Assembly (NCBI GenBank): GCA_042408535.1
Contig: JBHORA010000204.1
Span: forward strand, 1-64,000
DNA: 64,000 nucleotides
Source: BPIH01 sp042408535
GTDB taxonomy: Bacteria > Chloroflexota > Limnocylindria > Limnocylindrales > CSP1-4
Reading direction: 5' to 3'
Shown here: piece by piece, positions 34,585-42,318 of the stretch
How the letters are laid out: each line of letters opens with the position of its first letter
How positions within the stretch are numbered: position 1 is the stretch's first letter
The notes under the pieces: model-generated
Database searches by the model: none
The model's input: the letters and a program-made list of their open reading frames with translations, nothing else
What the model was told of the DNA's origin: nothing
Made by a program: the position numbers and the translations under genes

Positions 34585-35094
34585 GGAGGGCCGACCTCGG
34601 ATCGGCGGTTCCTCCGGGCGATCTGTTTCGTCCGGGCGGGGCTCGAATCTCCGGCTTTGGCTTTCCTGACCAGGTCGGCCTCGGTCCTGTGGACGGAGGG
34701 TGGACAACTCCCTCGAGTGGGCCCCCGATGCCTCGAACTTCGTGGACAAGCGCCTTGCGCCGCTCTTCGCGTCAGCGTACCGTGACGGCTGCCCGAAGGG
34801 GCCTCTGACGATGGCGATCCAGCCGGTGTCTCTACCGGCTGCGAGCCAGGACGGACGGTTCCTTCGGGCGCTTTCGTGCCTGGCCCCGGCCCGGTCCCCG
34901 AAGGCGCCCCCGGCACATTTGTGAGCCGGGGTCCGGGCGAGGTCGACGGCGCCGACCGTCCAGCTCCCGTGCCGCCGTCCGCCCCTTTGCTGGTACTTCC
35001 GATAAGAGTAGTTATGTCCATATCGCTCACTGTGGCGCCCGATCGGGCTCCCGGGCGACGTCCGGCCGAGCCGCCAGGTAGCATCCCTCTCGTC
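34585..35094 (+). other. 510-bp gene-free region with several stable hairpins
   Basis: No credible ORF on either strand. Predicted stems: AGCCGGT (34821-34827) with ACCGGCT (34834-34840); CCGGC...GCCGG (34910-34929); and a long-range GCCCGG-T-CCCCG (34889-34900) with CGGGG-T-CCGGGC (34927-34938). A similar GGTTCCTYCGGGCG segment occurs at ~34607 and ~34857. An AT-rich island (34987-35030) holds TTGCTG, 17 nt, AGTTAT, a possible promoter for the EamA gene. I match no known riboswitch; it may be an RNA gene or a long regulated leader. Confidence 0.35.
35079..35084 (+). promoter_or_regulatory. -10 element TAGCAT before the EamA micro-ORF
   Basis: TAGCAT ends 10 nt before the ATG at 35095, the same spacing as at tyrS (5992). 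Confidence 0.4.
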
Positions 35095-35157
35095 ATGGAT
35101 CCCCACCACCCGCCGACGAGCCCCGCGAGGACGCGGTCCGAGGAGGCCCCCCGATGA
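35095..35157 (+). CDS. 20-codon upstream micro-ORF coupled to the EamA gene
   Basis: Encodes MDPHHPPTSPARTRSEEAPR. Its TGA overlaps the EamA ATG (ATGA at 35154-35157), and the EamA Shine-Dalgarno GAGGAGG (35140-35146) lies inside it. A -10 element 10 nt upstream suggests leaderless initiation. The layout mirrors that at tyrS. Confidence 0.45.
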   Translation: MDPHHPPTSPARTRSEEAPR

Positions 35158-36083
35158 CCCGGCGCGGGCTCGTCCTGTTCGGAGCGATGTCGGTCATCTG
35201 GGGCATCCCGTATCTCCTCATCCGGATCGCCGTCGCCGAGATCTCGCCGGCGGCCCTCGTCCTCGGCCGAACCGCCATTGCGACGGCGATTCTCGTGCCG
35301 ATCGCCCTCCTCCGGGTCGATGTCCGAAGCCTCCGCCCGTACTGGGCGTGGATCGTCGCCTTCGCCCTCGTCGAGATCGCGGGACCATGGGTCCTCCTCG
35401 GGTCGGCCGAGGAGCGGATCTCGAGCTCCCTCGCCGGGCTGCTTGTCGCGGCCGTCCCCCTCGTCGGGGCCTTGATCTCGGTTCTCACCCGGGGAGCCGA
35501 GCGGCTCGGACCGCTCGGCTTCGGCGGGCTGCTCCTCGGGGTCGTCGGCGTCGCTGCCATCGTCGGGGCCGACGTCGGGGCCGAGGACGCGGCGGCCGTT
35601 TTCGAGATGGCTGGCGTCGTCCTCGGCTACGCCCTCGGTCCGGCGATCCTGGCCCGTCGCCTCGGGGGTGCCTCCTCGCTCGGGGTCATGGCGGCCTCCC
35701 TCGCCCTCTCCGCCCTCATCTACGCCCCGGTCGTCGCCCTCGAGCCGCCGGCTGGGCTGCCGTCCCCGACCGGCCTCGCCGCCGTCGTCATCCTCGGGGT
35801 CGTCTGCACCGCGCTCGCCTTCCTCGTCTTCGCTGCCCTCGTTGCCGAGATCGGCCCCGTCCGAGCGACGGTCATCACCTACGTCAACCCGGCCGTCGCA
35901 GCCGTCCTCGGTGTCCTCTTCCTCGGCGAGCGCCTCAGCCTCTCGATGCTCCTTGGCTTCGCCCTCGTCGTCGCCGGCTCAGCCCTCGCCACCCGCGGCC
36001 CGACCCGATCGTCCGCCGCAGCGCCGGCGACGCGCATCGACGTGGCCGCCGAGCCCGAGCCGCAGCGCGCCGCCTCGCCCTAG
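35154..36083 (+). CDS. EamA/DMT family transporter
   Basis: Drug/metabolite-type permease (309 aa) with about ten hydrophobic helices arranged as two EamA repeats (start WGIPYLLIRIAVAEISPAAL; second half ending VLGVLFLGERLSLSMLLGF). The family exports metabolites or amino acids; substrate unknown. Start has GAGGAGG and overlaps the micro-ORF stop. A short Ala/Arg/Pro tail follows the last helix. Confidence 0.9.
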   Translation: MTRRGLVLFGAMSVIWGIPYLLIRIAVAEISPAALVLGRTAIATAILVPIALLRVDVRSLRPYWAWIVAFALVEIAGPWVLLGSAEERISSSLAGLLVAAVPLVGALISVLTRGAERLGPLGFGGLLLGVVGVAAIVGADVGAEDAAAVFEMAGVVLGYALGPAILARRLGGASSLGVMAASLALSALIYAPVVALEPPAGLPSPTGLAAVVILGVVCTALAFLVFAALVAEIGPVRATVITYVNPAVAAVLGVLFLGERLSLSMLLGFALVVAGSALATRGPTRSSAAAPATRIDVAAEPEPQRAASP

Positions 36084-36105
36084 GTGGCCGGGAACGGTAC
36101 GGCCC

Positions 36106-36119
36106 CTCGCCACGGCGAG
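36106..36119 (+). terminator. Hairpin after the EamA gene
   Basis: CTCGC-CACG-GCGAG starts 22 nt after the EamA stop. Short, without U-run. Confidence 0.3.
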
Positions 36120-36238
36120 CCCTCCCCTACCCCGTCTCGGCCGGTCGAGGCCGCTCGCGAGCCGACTCCACGATCTCCGTCGGGGCGTGGTGAACGGCCG
36201 CGATGGTGCCGAGCCGGCCGGCCTGGGAGTCCCGCTCT

Positions 36239-36268
36239 GGGGGACAGCGTGCTCGCCTGGCGTCCCCC
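36239..36268 (-). terminator. Hairpin after the ThDP enzyme gene
   Basis: GGGGGAC (36239-36245) and GTCCCCC (36262-36268) form a perfect 7-bp stem with a 16-nt loop, about 20 nt beyond the stop of the minus-strand gene at 36289. Confidence 0.4.
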
Positions 36269-36288
36269 TCGGGTCCGACAGAGATGCC

Positions 36289-38250
36289 CTAACCGCCGGC
36301 GAACGGGTGGTCGTTGACGCTCACCCAGCGCCGATCGAGGAGGAGGTGGAGGACGCTCGGTCGGTCGGCGCCGAGGGCCTCGCGGAGGGCCGGCTCGAAC
36401 TCGGCGTCGGTCTCGACGCGGAAGCCCCGCCCGCCGAGGGCGCGGCCGACGGCAGCGAAGTCGATCGGCCCCAGATCGGTCGCCACACCTCCCGAGCCGC
36501 CGCGCTCGTCCTGGTGCATCCGGATCATCCCATAGCGCTCGTTGTCGAAGACGACGACGATCGGCCGAAGGCGCTCCCGGACGGCTGTTTCGAGCTCCGC
36601 CATCGTCATTGCCATGCCGCCATCCCCGACGAGGGCGACGACCGGCCGGTCACGGTGGATGAGAGCCGCCGCCACGGCCGCCGGGACGGCATAGCCCATG
36701 GCCCCGGACGTCGGGCCGAGGAAGGTTCCCGGGCGCCGGAAGCGAAAGCCGCGGGCCGCCCAGCCAGCGAAGTTGCCGGCGTCGGTGATGAGGATGGCGG
36801 CGTCGGGGAGGATTCGACGGAGGGTGGCGATGACGCGGCCGGGGTGGACCCCCGGGCCGGTCCAATCGCCTCGGTCGACGACGCTCGCCGTCTCGTACGC
36901 TGCCCGGTCGCGGGCGTTCCGCTCGGCTCGGGCGTCGGCGACGGCGGCATCGAGGACGCCGTTCGCCAGCCGGTTCACGGCGGCGCGGAGGAAGGCCCGG
37001 GCGTCGGCGGCGAGGGCGAGGTCGGGCGGCCGGAGGCCGGCTCGACCGCCGCGAGGCTCGACGTCGACATGGGCCCACCGTGTTCCAGGGCCCGGGATCT
37101 CGTAGCCGTAGGTCGTCACCTCGTTCAAGCGGCAGCCGAGGACGAGCAGAGCGTCGGCTGAGCGGAGGCGGTCGCGCACCGTCGGCGGTGCGCCGTGGCC
37201 GGCCATCCCGAGGTAGAGGGGGTGGTCGTTCGGGACGACGTCACCCCGGCGCCAGGCAGCGACGATCGGGACCCTGAGGAGCTCGGCCACTCGGAGGAGG
37301 TCGGTCGAGCAGCGGGCTCGGAGGACGCCACCCCCGGCGAGGATGACCGGTCGTTCGGCACAGGCGAGGAGCTGAAGGATCGAGCGGACGAGAACCGGAT
37401 CGGGGCGGAGCCCGGCGGTCGGGACCGGCGGTCGTTCGAGCACAGGGGCGTCGAAGGGCTCGTCGAAGAGGTCGGCTGGGATGGAGAGGAGGACGGGCCC
37501 CGGGCGACCGCCCGTCGCCTGGCGGAGTGACTCCTCGAGGAGGGCCGGGAGGTCCGCCGCGCTGGCCGGTTCGGCGGCCCACTTCGCCAGACCGCCGATG
37601 GTGCCGACGAGGTCCGCTTCCTGGAAGGCCTCGCGGCCGAGGAAGGGCCGCTCGACCTGGCCGGCGATGGCCAGGAGAGGCGTCGAGTCGGCAAACGCTG
37701 TGTGGAGGGCGATGGCGAGGTTGCCCGCCCCGACGGCCCGGGTCACGATGGCTGCCGCGGGGCGACCGGTGAGCTGGCCGTAGGCCTCGGCCATGAAGCC
37801 GGCCCCGGCCTCGTGGCGGGTGGCGACGACGGCGATCCCAACGGCCTCGAGGGCGTCGAGCAGGGGGAGGAAGCTCTCGCCGGGGACGGTGAAGGCATAG
37901 CGGAGGCCTGCCGCCCGGAGGGACCGGGCGAGCCAGGCGGCGACGGTCTGGGCGGATCGCGCGGGTCCTGGGAGAGGTCGTCCTTCGGGGGCGCTCGTCT
38001 CGTGCTCCGCGGGACGCAGAGCGACCAGATCCGGTGAAGCTGCGATCGGGTCGCCATGGCGACCGTCGGTCGGCTCGACCGCGACGGCGATCGGCACTGG
38101 ACCGAGAGGCGGCTCCGGAAGGCTGGTCTCGAGCTCGTCTCGGGTCGGCTCGCCCGGGTCATCGGGCTCCCGAGCGAGGCTTCCGGGGGCTTCTGCCGGG
38201 AGGCGCGGGCCGATCGGTTCGGCCTCGGCGCCGGCGTGATGTTCGGTCAT
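36289..38250 (-). CDS. Thiamine diphosphate-dependent enzyme, acetolactate synthase-like
   Basis: A 653-aa ThDP enzyme with the order Pyr domain (YAFTVPGESFLPLLDAL, with the cofactor-activating Glu), central domain (PVILAGGGVL) and PP domain (GDGGMAMTMAELE...VVFDNERYGM, the GDG-x(n)-N Mg-ThDP motif). It resembles acetolactate synthase/pyruvate oxidase/benzoylformate decarboxylase relatives; the reaction cannot be fixed, and no ilvN/ilvC is near. ATG at 38250 chosen, with ~95 unconserved Pro/Glu-rich residues before the domain. An in-frame ATG at 38499, 11 nt after a minus-strand TAGACT, would add 83 more. Confidence 0.85.
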   Translation of the reverse strand: MTEHHAGAEAEPIGPRLPAEAPGSLAREPDDPGEPTRDELETSLPEPPLGPVPIAVAVEPTDGRHGDPIAASPDLVALRPAEHETSAPEGRPLPGPARSAQTVAAWLARSLRAAGLRYAFTVPGESFLPLLDALEAVGIAVVATRHEAGAGFMAEAYGQLTGRPAAAIVTRAVGAGNLAIALHTAFADSTPLLAIAGQVERPFLGREAFQEADLVGTIGGLAKWAAEPASAADLPALLEESLRQATGGRPGPVLLSIPADLFDEPFDAPVLERPPVPTAGLRPDPVLVRSILQLLACAERPVILAGGGVLRARCSTDLLRVAELLRVPIVAAWRRGDVVPNDHPLYLGMAGHGAPPTVRDRLRSADALLVLGCRLNEVTTYGYEIPGPGTRWAHVDVEPRGGRAGLRPPDLALAADARAFLRAAVNRLANGVLDAAVADARAERNARDRAAYETASVVDRGDWTGPGVHPGRVIATLRRILPDAAILITDAGNFAGWAARGFRFRRPGTFLGPTSGAMGYAVPAAVAAALIHRDRPVVALVGDGGMAMTMAELETAVRERLRPIVVVFDNERYGMIRMHQDERGGSGGVATDLGPIDFAAVGRALGGRGFRVETDAEFEPALREALGADRPSVLHLLLDRRWVSVNDHPFAGG

Positions 38251-38308
38251 CGGTCCACCTGGTGTGCGGCTGCTGACGGAGGCTGGCTGACGGTTCGATC
38301 GAGGCGGA

Positions 38309-38407
38309 TCAACGCGGATAGGCCATCGCCGAGGCGACGAGGCCGAGGACGACGATGACGGCGAGGATCGCGAAGGCGAGACGAGCGAGACGTGTCCCTG
38401 GCACCAT
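38309..38407 (-). CDS. Small single-helix membrane peptide (32 aa)
   Basis: MVPGTRLARLAFAIL followed by AVIVVLGLVASAMAYPR: a basic N-terminus and one strongly hydrophobic helix. It lies 58 nt upstream of the ThDP enzyme ATG on the same strand, overlapping a possible N-terminal extension of that gene in another frame. Ribosome site weak (GGAA). Composition makes chance translation of a clean transmembrane helix unlikely, but homology is untested. Confidence 0.5.
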   Translation of the reverse strand: MVPGTRLARLAFAILAVIVVLGLVASAMAYPR

Positions 38408-38510
38408 GCCCTGGTTCCTTCGAGCGTTCGTACGAGTCGGCCCGGTCCGTCCCGGTCGACCGAGCGACAGGCGGCTGCATCGCGCCCGCTGCGCTCCATG
38501 AGTATGCCCG

Positions 38511-38516
38511 AGTCTA
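38511..38516 (-). promoter_or_regulatory. Possible -10 element (TAGACT on the minus strand)
   Basis: Upstream of the 32-aa peptide and the ThDP enzyme; a CATACT overlaps nearby at 38501-38506. No -35 is obvious. Confidence 0.35.
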
Positions 38517-38590
38517 CGCCCCGACCGGGAGGGCGGCTCGCCACAAGCGACGGGCGCCGCCCTTCCCTCGGTCGGGGCGGATGCTGCCCT

Positions 38591-38610
38591 CCTGGAGCGG
38601 AGGCTCCGGG
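38591..38610 (-). terminator. Hairpin after murC-like gene
   Basis: An 8-bp stem (CCTGGAGC with GCTCCGGG, one G-U) and a 4-nt loop begin 5 nt past the stop at 38615. Likely the end of the asd-to-murC transcript. Confidence 0.45.
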
Positions 38611-38614
38611 CTCT

Positions 38615-40225
38615 TCAGCCGCCCTTCGGTGCCTCCTCGAAGCGGGGCGACCGAGTGGCGCGCAGAGCCGCCAGGAGGAGCCGTCCGATTTCGTAGCTCC
38701 GGCCGCCGCCCATGACGAGGACGACGTCACCCGATCGGACCCGCTCGGCGAGCCAGGTCGCCGTCGCCTCAACGGAGCCTGGGGCGCCGACCGGACGGGC
38801 CGGGGCGATGGCCGTCACCCGCGCCGCCAGATCGGCGGCCGAGACGATCGTTCGGTCAGGGTCACGTCCCGGCCAGATGTCGGCGACGGCAACGGCGTCG
38901 GCTTCGGCGAGGACGGCGGCGAAGGCGTCGAGCATGGCAGCCGTTCGGTGGAAGGTGAGGGGCTCGTAGACGGCCCAGACCGGGCGGCCCGGTTCGAGCT
39001 GGCGGACGGCGGCGAGGGTCGCCCGGATCGCCGTCGGGTGGTGCGCGTAGTCGTCGTAGACGGTGACGCCGGCCGCTTCGCCGAGCCGTTCGAGGCGGCG
39101 ACCGACGCCCTCGAAGGCTTCGAGGCTAGCAGCGACGGCGGCCGTCTCGATGCCGAGGGCGGCGCCGGTCGCTGCGACGAGGAGGCCGTTGGCGGCGTTG
39201 TGGCGGCCGACGAGACCGATCCGGAGCCGAAGGGGCTGCTCGAGACCCTCGAGCCCCGCGATCCGGAGCTCCGTCCCCGCCGCCGAGGCGGTCGTCACGA
39301 CCCCGACGACGGCGGTCGCCCTGCCGAGGGCCGTCCGGTACCGGGCTTCGAGGGCCCGGGTCCGCCCGGCGAGGCCGGCCTCGCCAGCAACAGCCTCGGG
39401 GGCGACGATGTCGACGACGACGAGCCGGCCCGGCCAGTCCTGGAGGCGGGCAGCGAGCTCCGCGCCCCCGAGGTCGGTGACGCCGACGACCGCCGTCGCC
39501 ACCCTCCCCTCCCCTCCTCGCCGGAGCCAGGCGTCGATGGCCCCGACGACCGCCGCCCGGTCGGCGAACACGTCAGGGTGGTCCCATTCGACGTTCGTGA
39601 CGACGGCGACGTCCGGCCGGTACGGATCGAAGTTGCCGGCGTACTCGTCGGCCTCGACGACGGCCACCGACCCCCGTCCCGCCCGAGCCGTCCTCGGGGG
39701 CTCGCCGACGAGGCTCCTCGGCAGGAGGGCACCGACGAAGGCGAGGGGGTCGGCGCCTGCTCGAACGAGGAGGTCGACGAGCCAGCCGGCTGTCGTGCTC
39801 TTGCCGTGGGTGCCGGTCACGGCGATGAGGGTCCGGCCAATGGCGGCGTCGGCGACGACCTGCTGCCACGGTTCGAGGGGGATGCCCTGGGCGCGGGCGG
39901 CGACGAGCTCGGGATGGTCTGGCTCGACCGAGGTGAGGGCCTTCGTGACGGCGAGTCGCGTCGGCCGCGGCACGCTCGTCACGTGGGCCGGATCGTGCCC
40001 GACGGCGAGGGAGATCCCGGACGACCGAAAGGCGACCGTGTACGGGGACGGGCCACCACGGTCGCAACCCGTCACCCGGGCCCCGGCGGCGGCGGCGAGG
40101 AGGGCGGCGGCGCTCGCCCCGGCTCCAGCCGCCCCGACGACGTGGATCGCCTCACCCGGCTCGATCGGGCGTGGCGGGCGAGCCGGGGCGAGACCGGCGG
40201 CGATGTCGGCGGACGAGCGGAGCAT
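38615..40225 (-). CDS. murC: Mur ligase, MurC-like (UDP-N-acetylmuramate-alanine ligase)
   Basis: A three-domain Mur ligase (536 aa). N-terminal nucleotide domain IHVVGAAGAGASAAALL; central ATPase with VTGTHGKSTTAGWL, VEADEYAGNF and NVEWDHPDVF; GRHNAANGLLVAATGAALG; C-terminal VYDDYAHHPTAI and ADIWPGRDPD. This matches MurC, or the related Mpl recycling ligase; I prefer MurC, but no other mur genes are adjacent to settle it. Starts 11 nt after the pncC stop's gene neighbour boundary and closes the long operon. Confidence 0.82.
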   Translation of the reverse strand: MLRSSADIAAGLAPARPPRPIEPGEAIHVVGAAGAGASAAALLAAAAGARVTGCDRGGPSPYTVAFRSSGISLAVGHDPAHVTSVPRPTRLAVTKALTSVEPDHPELVAARAQGIPLEPWQQVVADAAIGRTLIAVTGTHGKSTTAGWLVDLLVRAGADPLAFVGALLPRSLVGEPPRTARAGRGSVAVVEADEYAGNFDPYRPDVAVVTNVEWDHPDVFADRAAVVGAIDAWLRRGGEGRVATAVVGVTDLGGAELAARLQDWPGRLVVVDIVAPEAVAGEAGLAGRTRALEARYRTALGRATAVVGVVTTASAAGTELRIAGLEGLEQPLRLRIGLVGRHNAANGLLVAATGAALGIETAAVAASLEAFEGVGRRLERLGEAAGVTVYDDYAHHPTAIRATLAAVRQLEPGRPVWAVYEPLTFHRTAAMLDAFAAVLAEADAVAVADIWPGRDPDRTIVSAADLAARVTAIAPARPVGAPGSVEATATWLAERVRSGDVVLVMGGGRSYEIGRLLLAALRATRSPRFEEAPKGG

Positions 40226-40236
40226 TCTCGGGGGCG

Positions 40237-40785
40237 TCAGGGCCCGGCCGAGGTCGCGGCGCCCCTCGCTCCAGCACGGCCCTCGTCGCGGGCGGCGGCG
40301 AGGAGCTGTGCCCGCTCGAGGAGGAGCGCGATGGCGAGGTCGGCCGAAGCGCGCTTGTTCTCGTGCCGGGTCCCCGTCCAGACGACCCGCCGGACGACGG
40401 TCTCGGCCTCGTCGGCGACGGCGACGTAGGTGAGGCCGACGGGCTTCGCCGCCGTCCCACCCTCGGGGCCCGCGATCCCGGTGATGGCGCAGGCGAGGTC
40501 GGCACCGAAGCTAGCCCGAATCCCCGTCGCCATGGCCCGGGCAACCTGCGCGCTCACCGCCCCGTGCGCCTCGATGACGGTGGGCTCGACCCCGCAGAGG
40601 GCGACCTTCGCTTCGTTGGCGTAGGCGACGACGCCACCGACGAAGTAGCCGGACGAGCCCGGCACCTCGGTGAGGAGGTGGGCAACGAGCCCCCCGGTCG
40701 AGGACTCGGCCGTCGCGATCCGGAGACCGGCGGCGAGGCAGACGGCCTGGAGCGTCGCCGCCTGGCCGACGAGGGGATCGTCCAT
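40237..40785 (-). CDS. pncC: Nicotinamide-nucleotide amidase (CinA C-terminal domain)
   Basis: Stand-alone CinA C-terminal/PncC domain (182 aa) that deamidates NMN in pyridine nucleotide recycling. Typical blocks: IATAESSTGGLVAHLLTEVPG, SGYFVGGVVAYANEAK, ITGIAGPEGGT and KPVGLTYVAV. The N-terminal molybdopterin-like half of full CinA is absent. ATG at 40785, nine bases after the rodZ-like stop. Confidence 0.93.
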   Translation of the reverse strand: MDDPLVGQAATLQAVCLAAGLRIATAESSTGGLVAHLLTEVPGSSGYFVGGVVAYANEAKVALCGVEPTVIEAHGAVSAQVARAMATGIRASFGADLACAITGIAGPEGGTAAKPVGLTYVAVADEAETVVRRVVWTGTRHENKRASADLAIALLLERAQLLAAARDEGRAGARGAATSAGP

Positions 40786-40794
40786 CGGGCCCGG

Positions 40795-42318
40795 CTAGCG
40801 GCGGTCTGTTCGGACCGGCGGGTTCGGCGGCTCGAAGCGCCACGTCTCGGGGACGCCGACCCGACCGAGCCGACCGAGGGGGACGCCGTTCAAGGTGAAG
40901 TACGTCACCCCCGACGATCCGGTCCGGACCTCGACGGAGCGTTGGCCGGTGAAGGTGAGGGTCTGCCCGTCCCGGTAGACGGTGCCGGCTGCCCCGACGG
41001 TCGGGTCGAGCTGGTCGTCGACCCAGACCTTCAACCAGGCCCGACCGCCCTTGATCTGGACGACGAGGGTGACGCCCCGGTAGCTCACCTCGACGGTCCG
41101 GCGGAGGGTGACCGTCCGGTTCTCGGCGGACGCGGCGGTCACGGTGATCGTCCAGCGGCCGGTCGTGAGGTCGAGGGGGACGCTGAAGGTCCCATCGTCA
41201 GCGGGAGCGGTCGTCTGGGGTTCCGGCGCCGGGGGCGGCGACGGGCTTGGACCGCTCGGGGTCTGGGGCTCGCCGCTCGCCGGGCCAGCGTAGGCCGCTT
41301 CGACGGTCACCTTCACGGCGTTCGTCGTCCGGCCTTCCACCGGCACGGCCCCGTTTTCGTACGTCGCTCCCTCGGCGGGCGAGTCGACGGTCAAGGTCGG
41401 CGCACTGATGAGAGGGAAGGGGACGTTGACGAGGACTTGGACCGGCGACTCGGCGACCTTGCCGGTCTCGGGATCCTTCGCCGTCACCTCGAACTCGTTC
41501 CGGCCGCGCCGAAGCTCGACAACGACGCTCCAGCTCCCGTCGGGGCCAGCGGTCGCCCGGTACGGCTGGTCCCGACCGGGGGCTCGCACCTCGACCGTCG
41601 CCCCCGGGTCGGAGAGGCCGCGGAGGGTGTACTCGGTCGTTCCCTCCTCGACCTCGAGGACGGCGACGGGGGGATCGGTGACGCTGATCGTTGGCGGCTT
41701 CGCGAAGCGGACGAGCTGGAGGGCGAGGTAGCCGACGAAGGCGACGACCGCGACGGTGAGGAGGGCGGCGAGGACGATGCTCGGGGTGAAGGTCAGTCCC
41801 TGCCGCGGAGCCTCGATCGGGCGCGGCACCGCGAGGGGCGGCGCGGCGAGGGCAGCTTCACCTCGCTCCCGCCGCCACTGGCGGAGGACATCGTCGGGGT
41901 CGAGCCCAAGGTAGAGGGCGTAGTTTCGAAGGAAGCCCTTCGTGTAGACGGCCCCCGGGAGCTCCCGGTCATCGCCGCGCTCGAGGGCAGCGAGGTACCG
42001 AGCCCGGATCTTCGTGTCCCGCTCGGCCCGGTAGAGGTCGACTCCCTTCCGCTCGCGGGCGGCGACGAGACGCTCGCCGAGGGTCGGCTCGGACCCTGGC
42101 TCGCCCCGAGGCTCCGGTCTCGGCTCCGTCGGGCCGTCGTCTCGCGCCAGCGGCCGAGACAGACCCGCTCCGCCGGCGGCCGCCGTCGCCGGTGACAGAT
42201 CCGGGCGAGACCAGCCGACCCCACCTTCCGGACCTGGCGCATCGCGGCCCGGCCGCCTGGCCGGTCGAGCGGCCCCGTCGTCGTTCGGCATTCGTCGGGC
42301 CTGGTCACGTGTCCTCAT
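40795..42318 (-). CDS. RodZ-like protein: cytoplasmic HTH, one membrane helix, Ig-like repeats, DUF4115
   Basis: A 507-aa bitopic protein. Low-complexity N-terminus (1-78), Cro-type helix-turn-helix of the RodZ kind (~80-150; GERLVAARERKGVDLYRAER, PGAVYTKGFLRNYALYLG), transmembrane helix ~180-203, two outside Ig-like/glucodextranase-B-type beta domains (~209-300 and ~305-400), and a C-terminal DUF4115-like domain (VVQIKGGRAWLKVWVDDQ). RodZ links the MreB cytoskeleton to wall synthesis. The two extra beta domains are more than standard RodZ has. The ATG at 42318 overlaps the ftsK stop (ATGA). Confidence 0.82.
   Translation of the reverse strand: MRTRDQARRMPNDDGAARPARRPGRDAPGPEGGVGWSRPDLSPATAAAGGAGLSRPLARDDGPTEPRPEPRGEPGSEPTLGERLVAARERKGVDLYRAERDTKIRARYLAALERGDDRELPGAVYTKGFLRNYALYLGLDPDDVLRQWRRERGEAALAAPPLAVPRPIEAPRQGLTFTPSIVLAALLTVAVVAFVGYLALQLVRFAKPPTISVTDPPVAVLEVEEGTTEYTLRGLSDPGATVEVRAPGRDQPYRATAGPDGSWSVVVELRRGRNEFEVTAKDPETGKVAESPVQVLVNVPFPLISAPTLTVDSPAEGATYENGAVPVEGRTTNAVKVTVEAAYAGPASGEPQTPSGPSPSPPPAPEPQTTAPADDGTFSVPLDLTTGRWTITVTAASAENRTVTLRRTVEVSYRGVTLVVQIKGGRAWLKVWVDDQLDPTVGAAGTVYRDGQTLTFTGQRSVEVRTGSSGVTYFTLNGVPLGRLGRVGVPETWRFEPPNPPVRTDRR

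Noticed and set aside
34640..34670. GGCTCGAATCTCCGGC resembling a tRNA T-arm
   Set aside because: No matching acceptor, D- or anticodon arms upstream at tRNA distance, and no CCA end.
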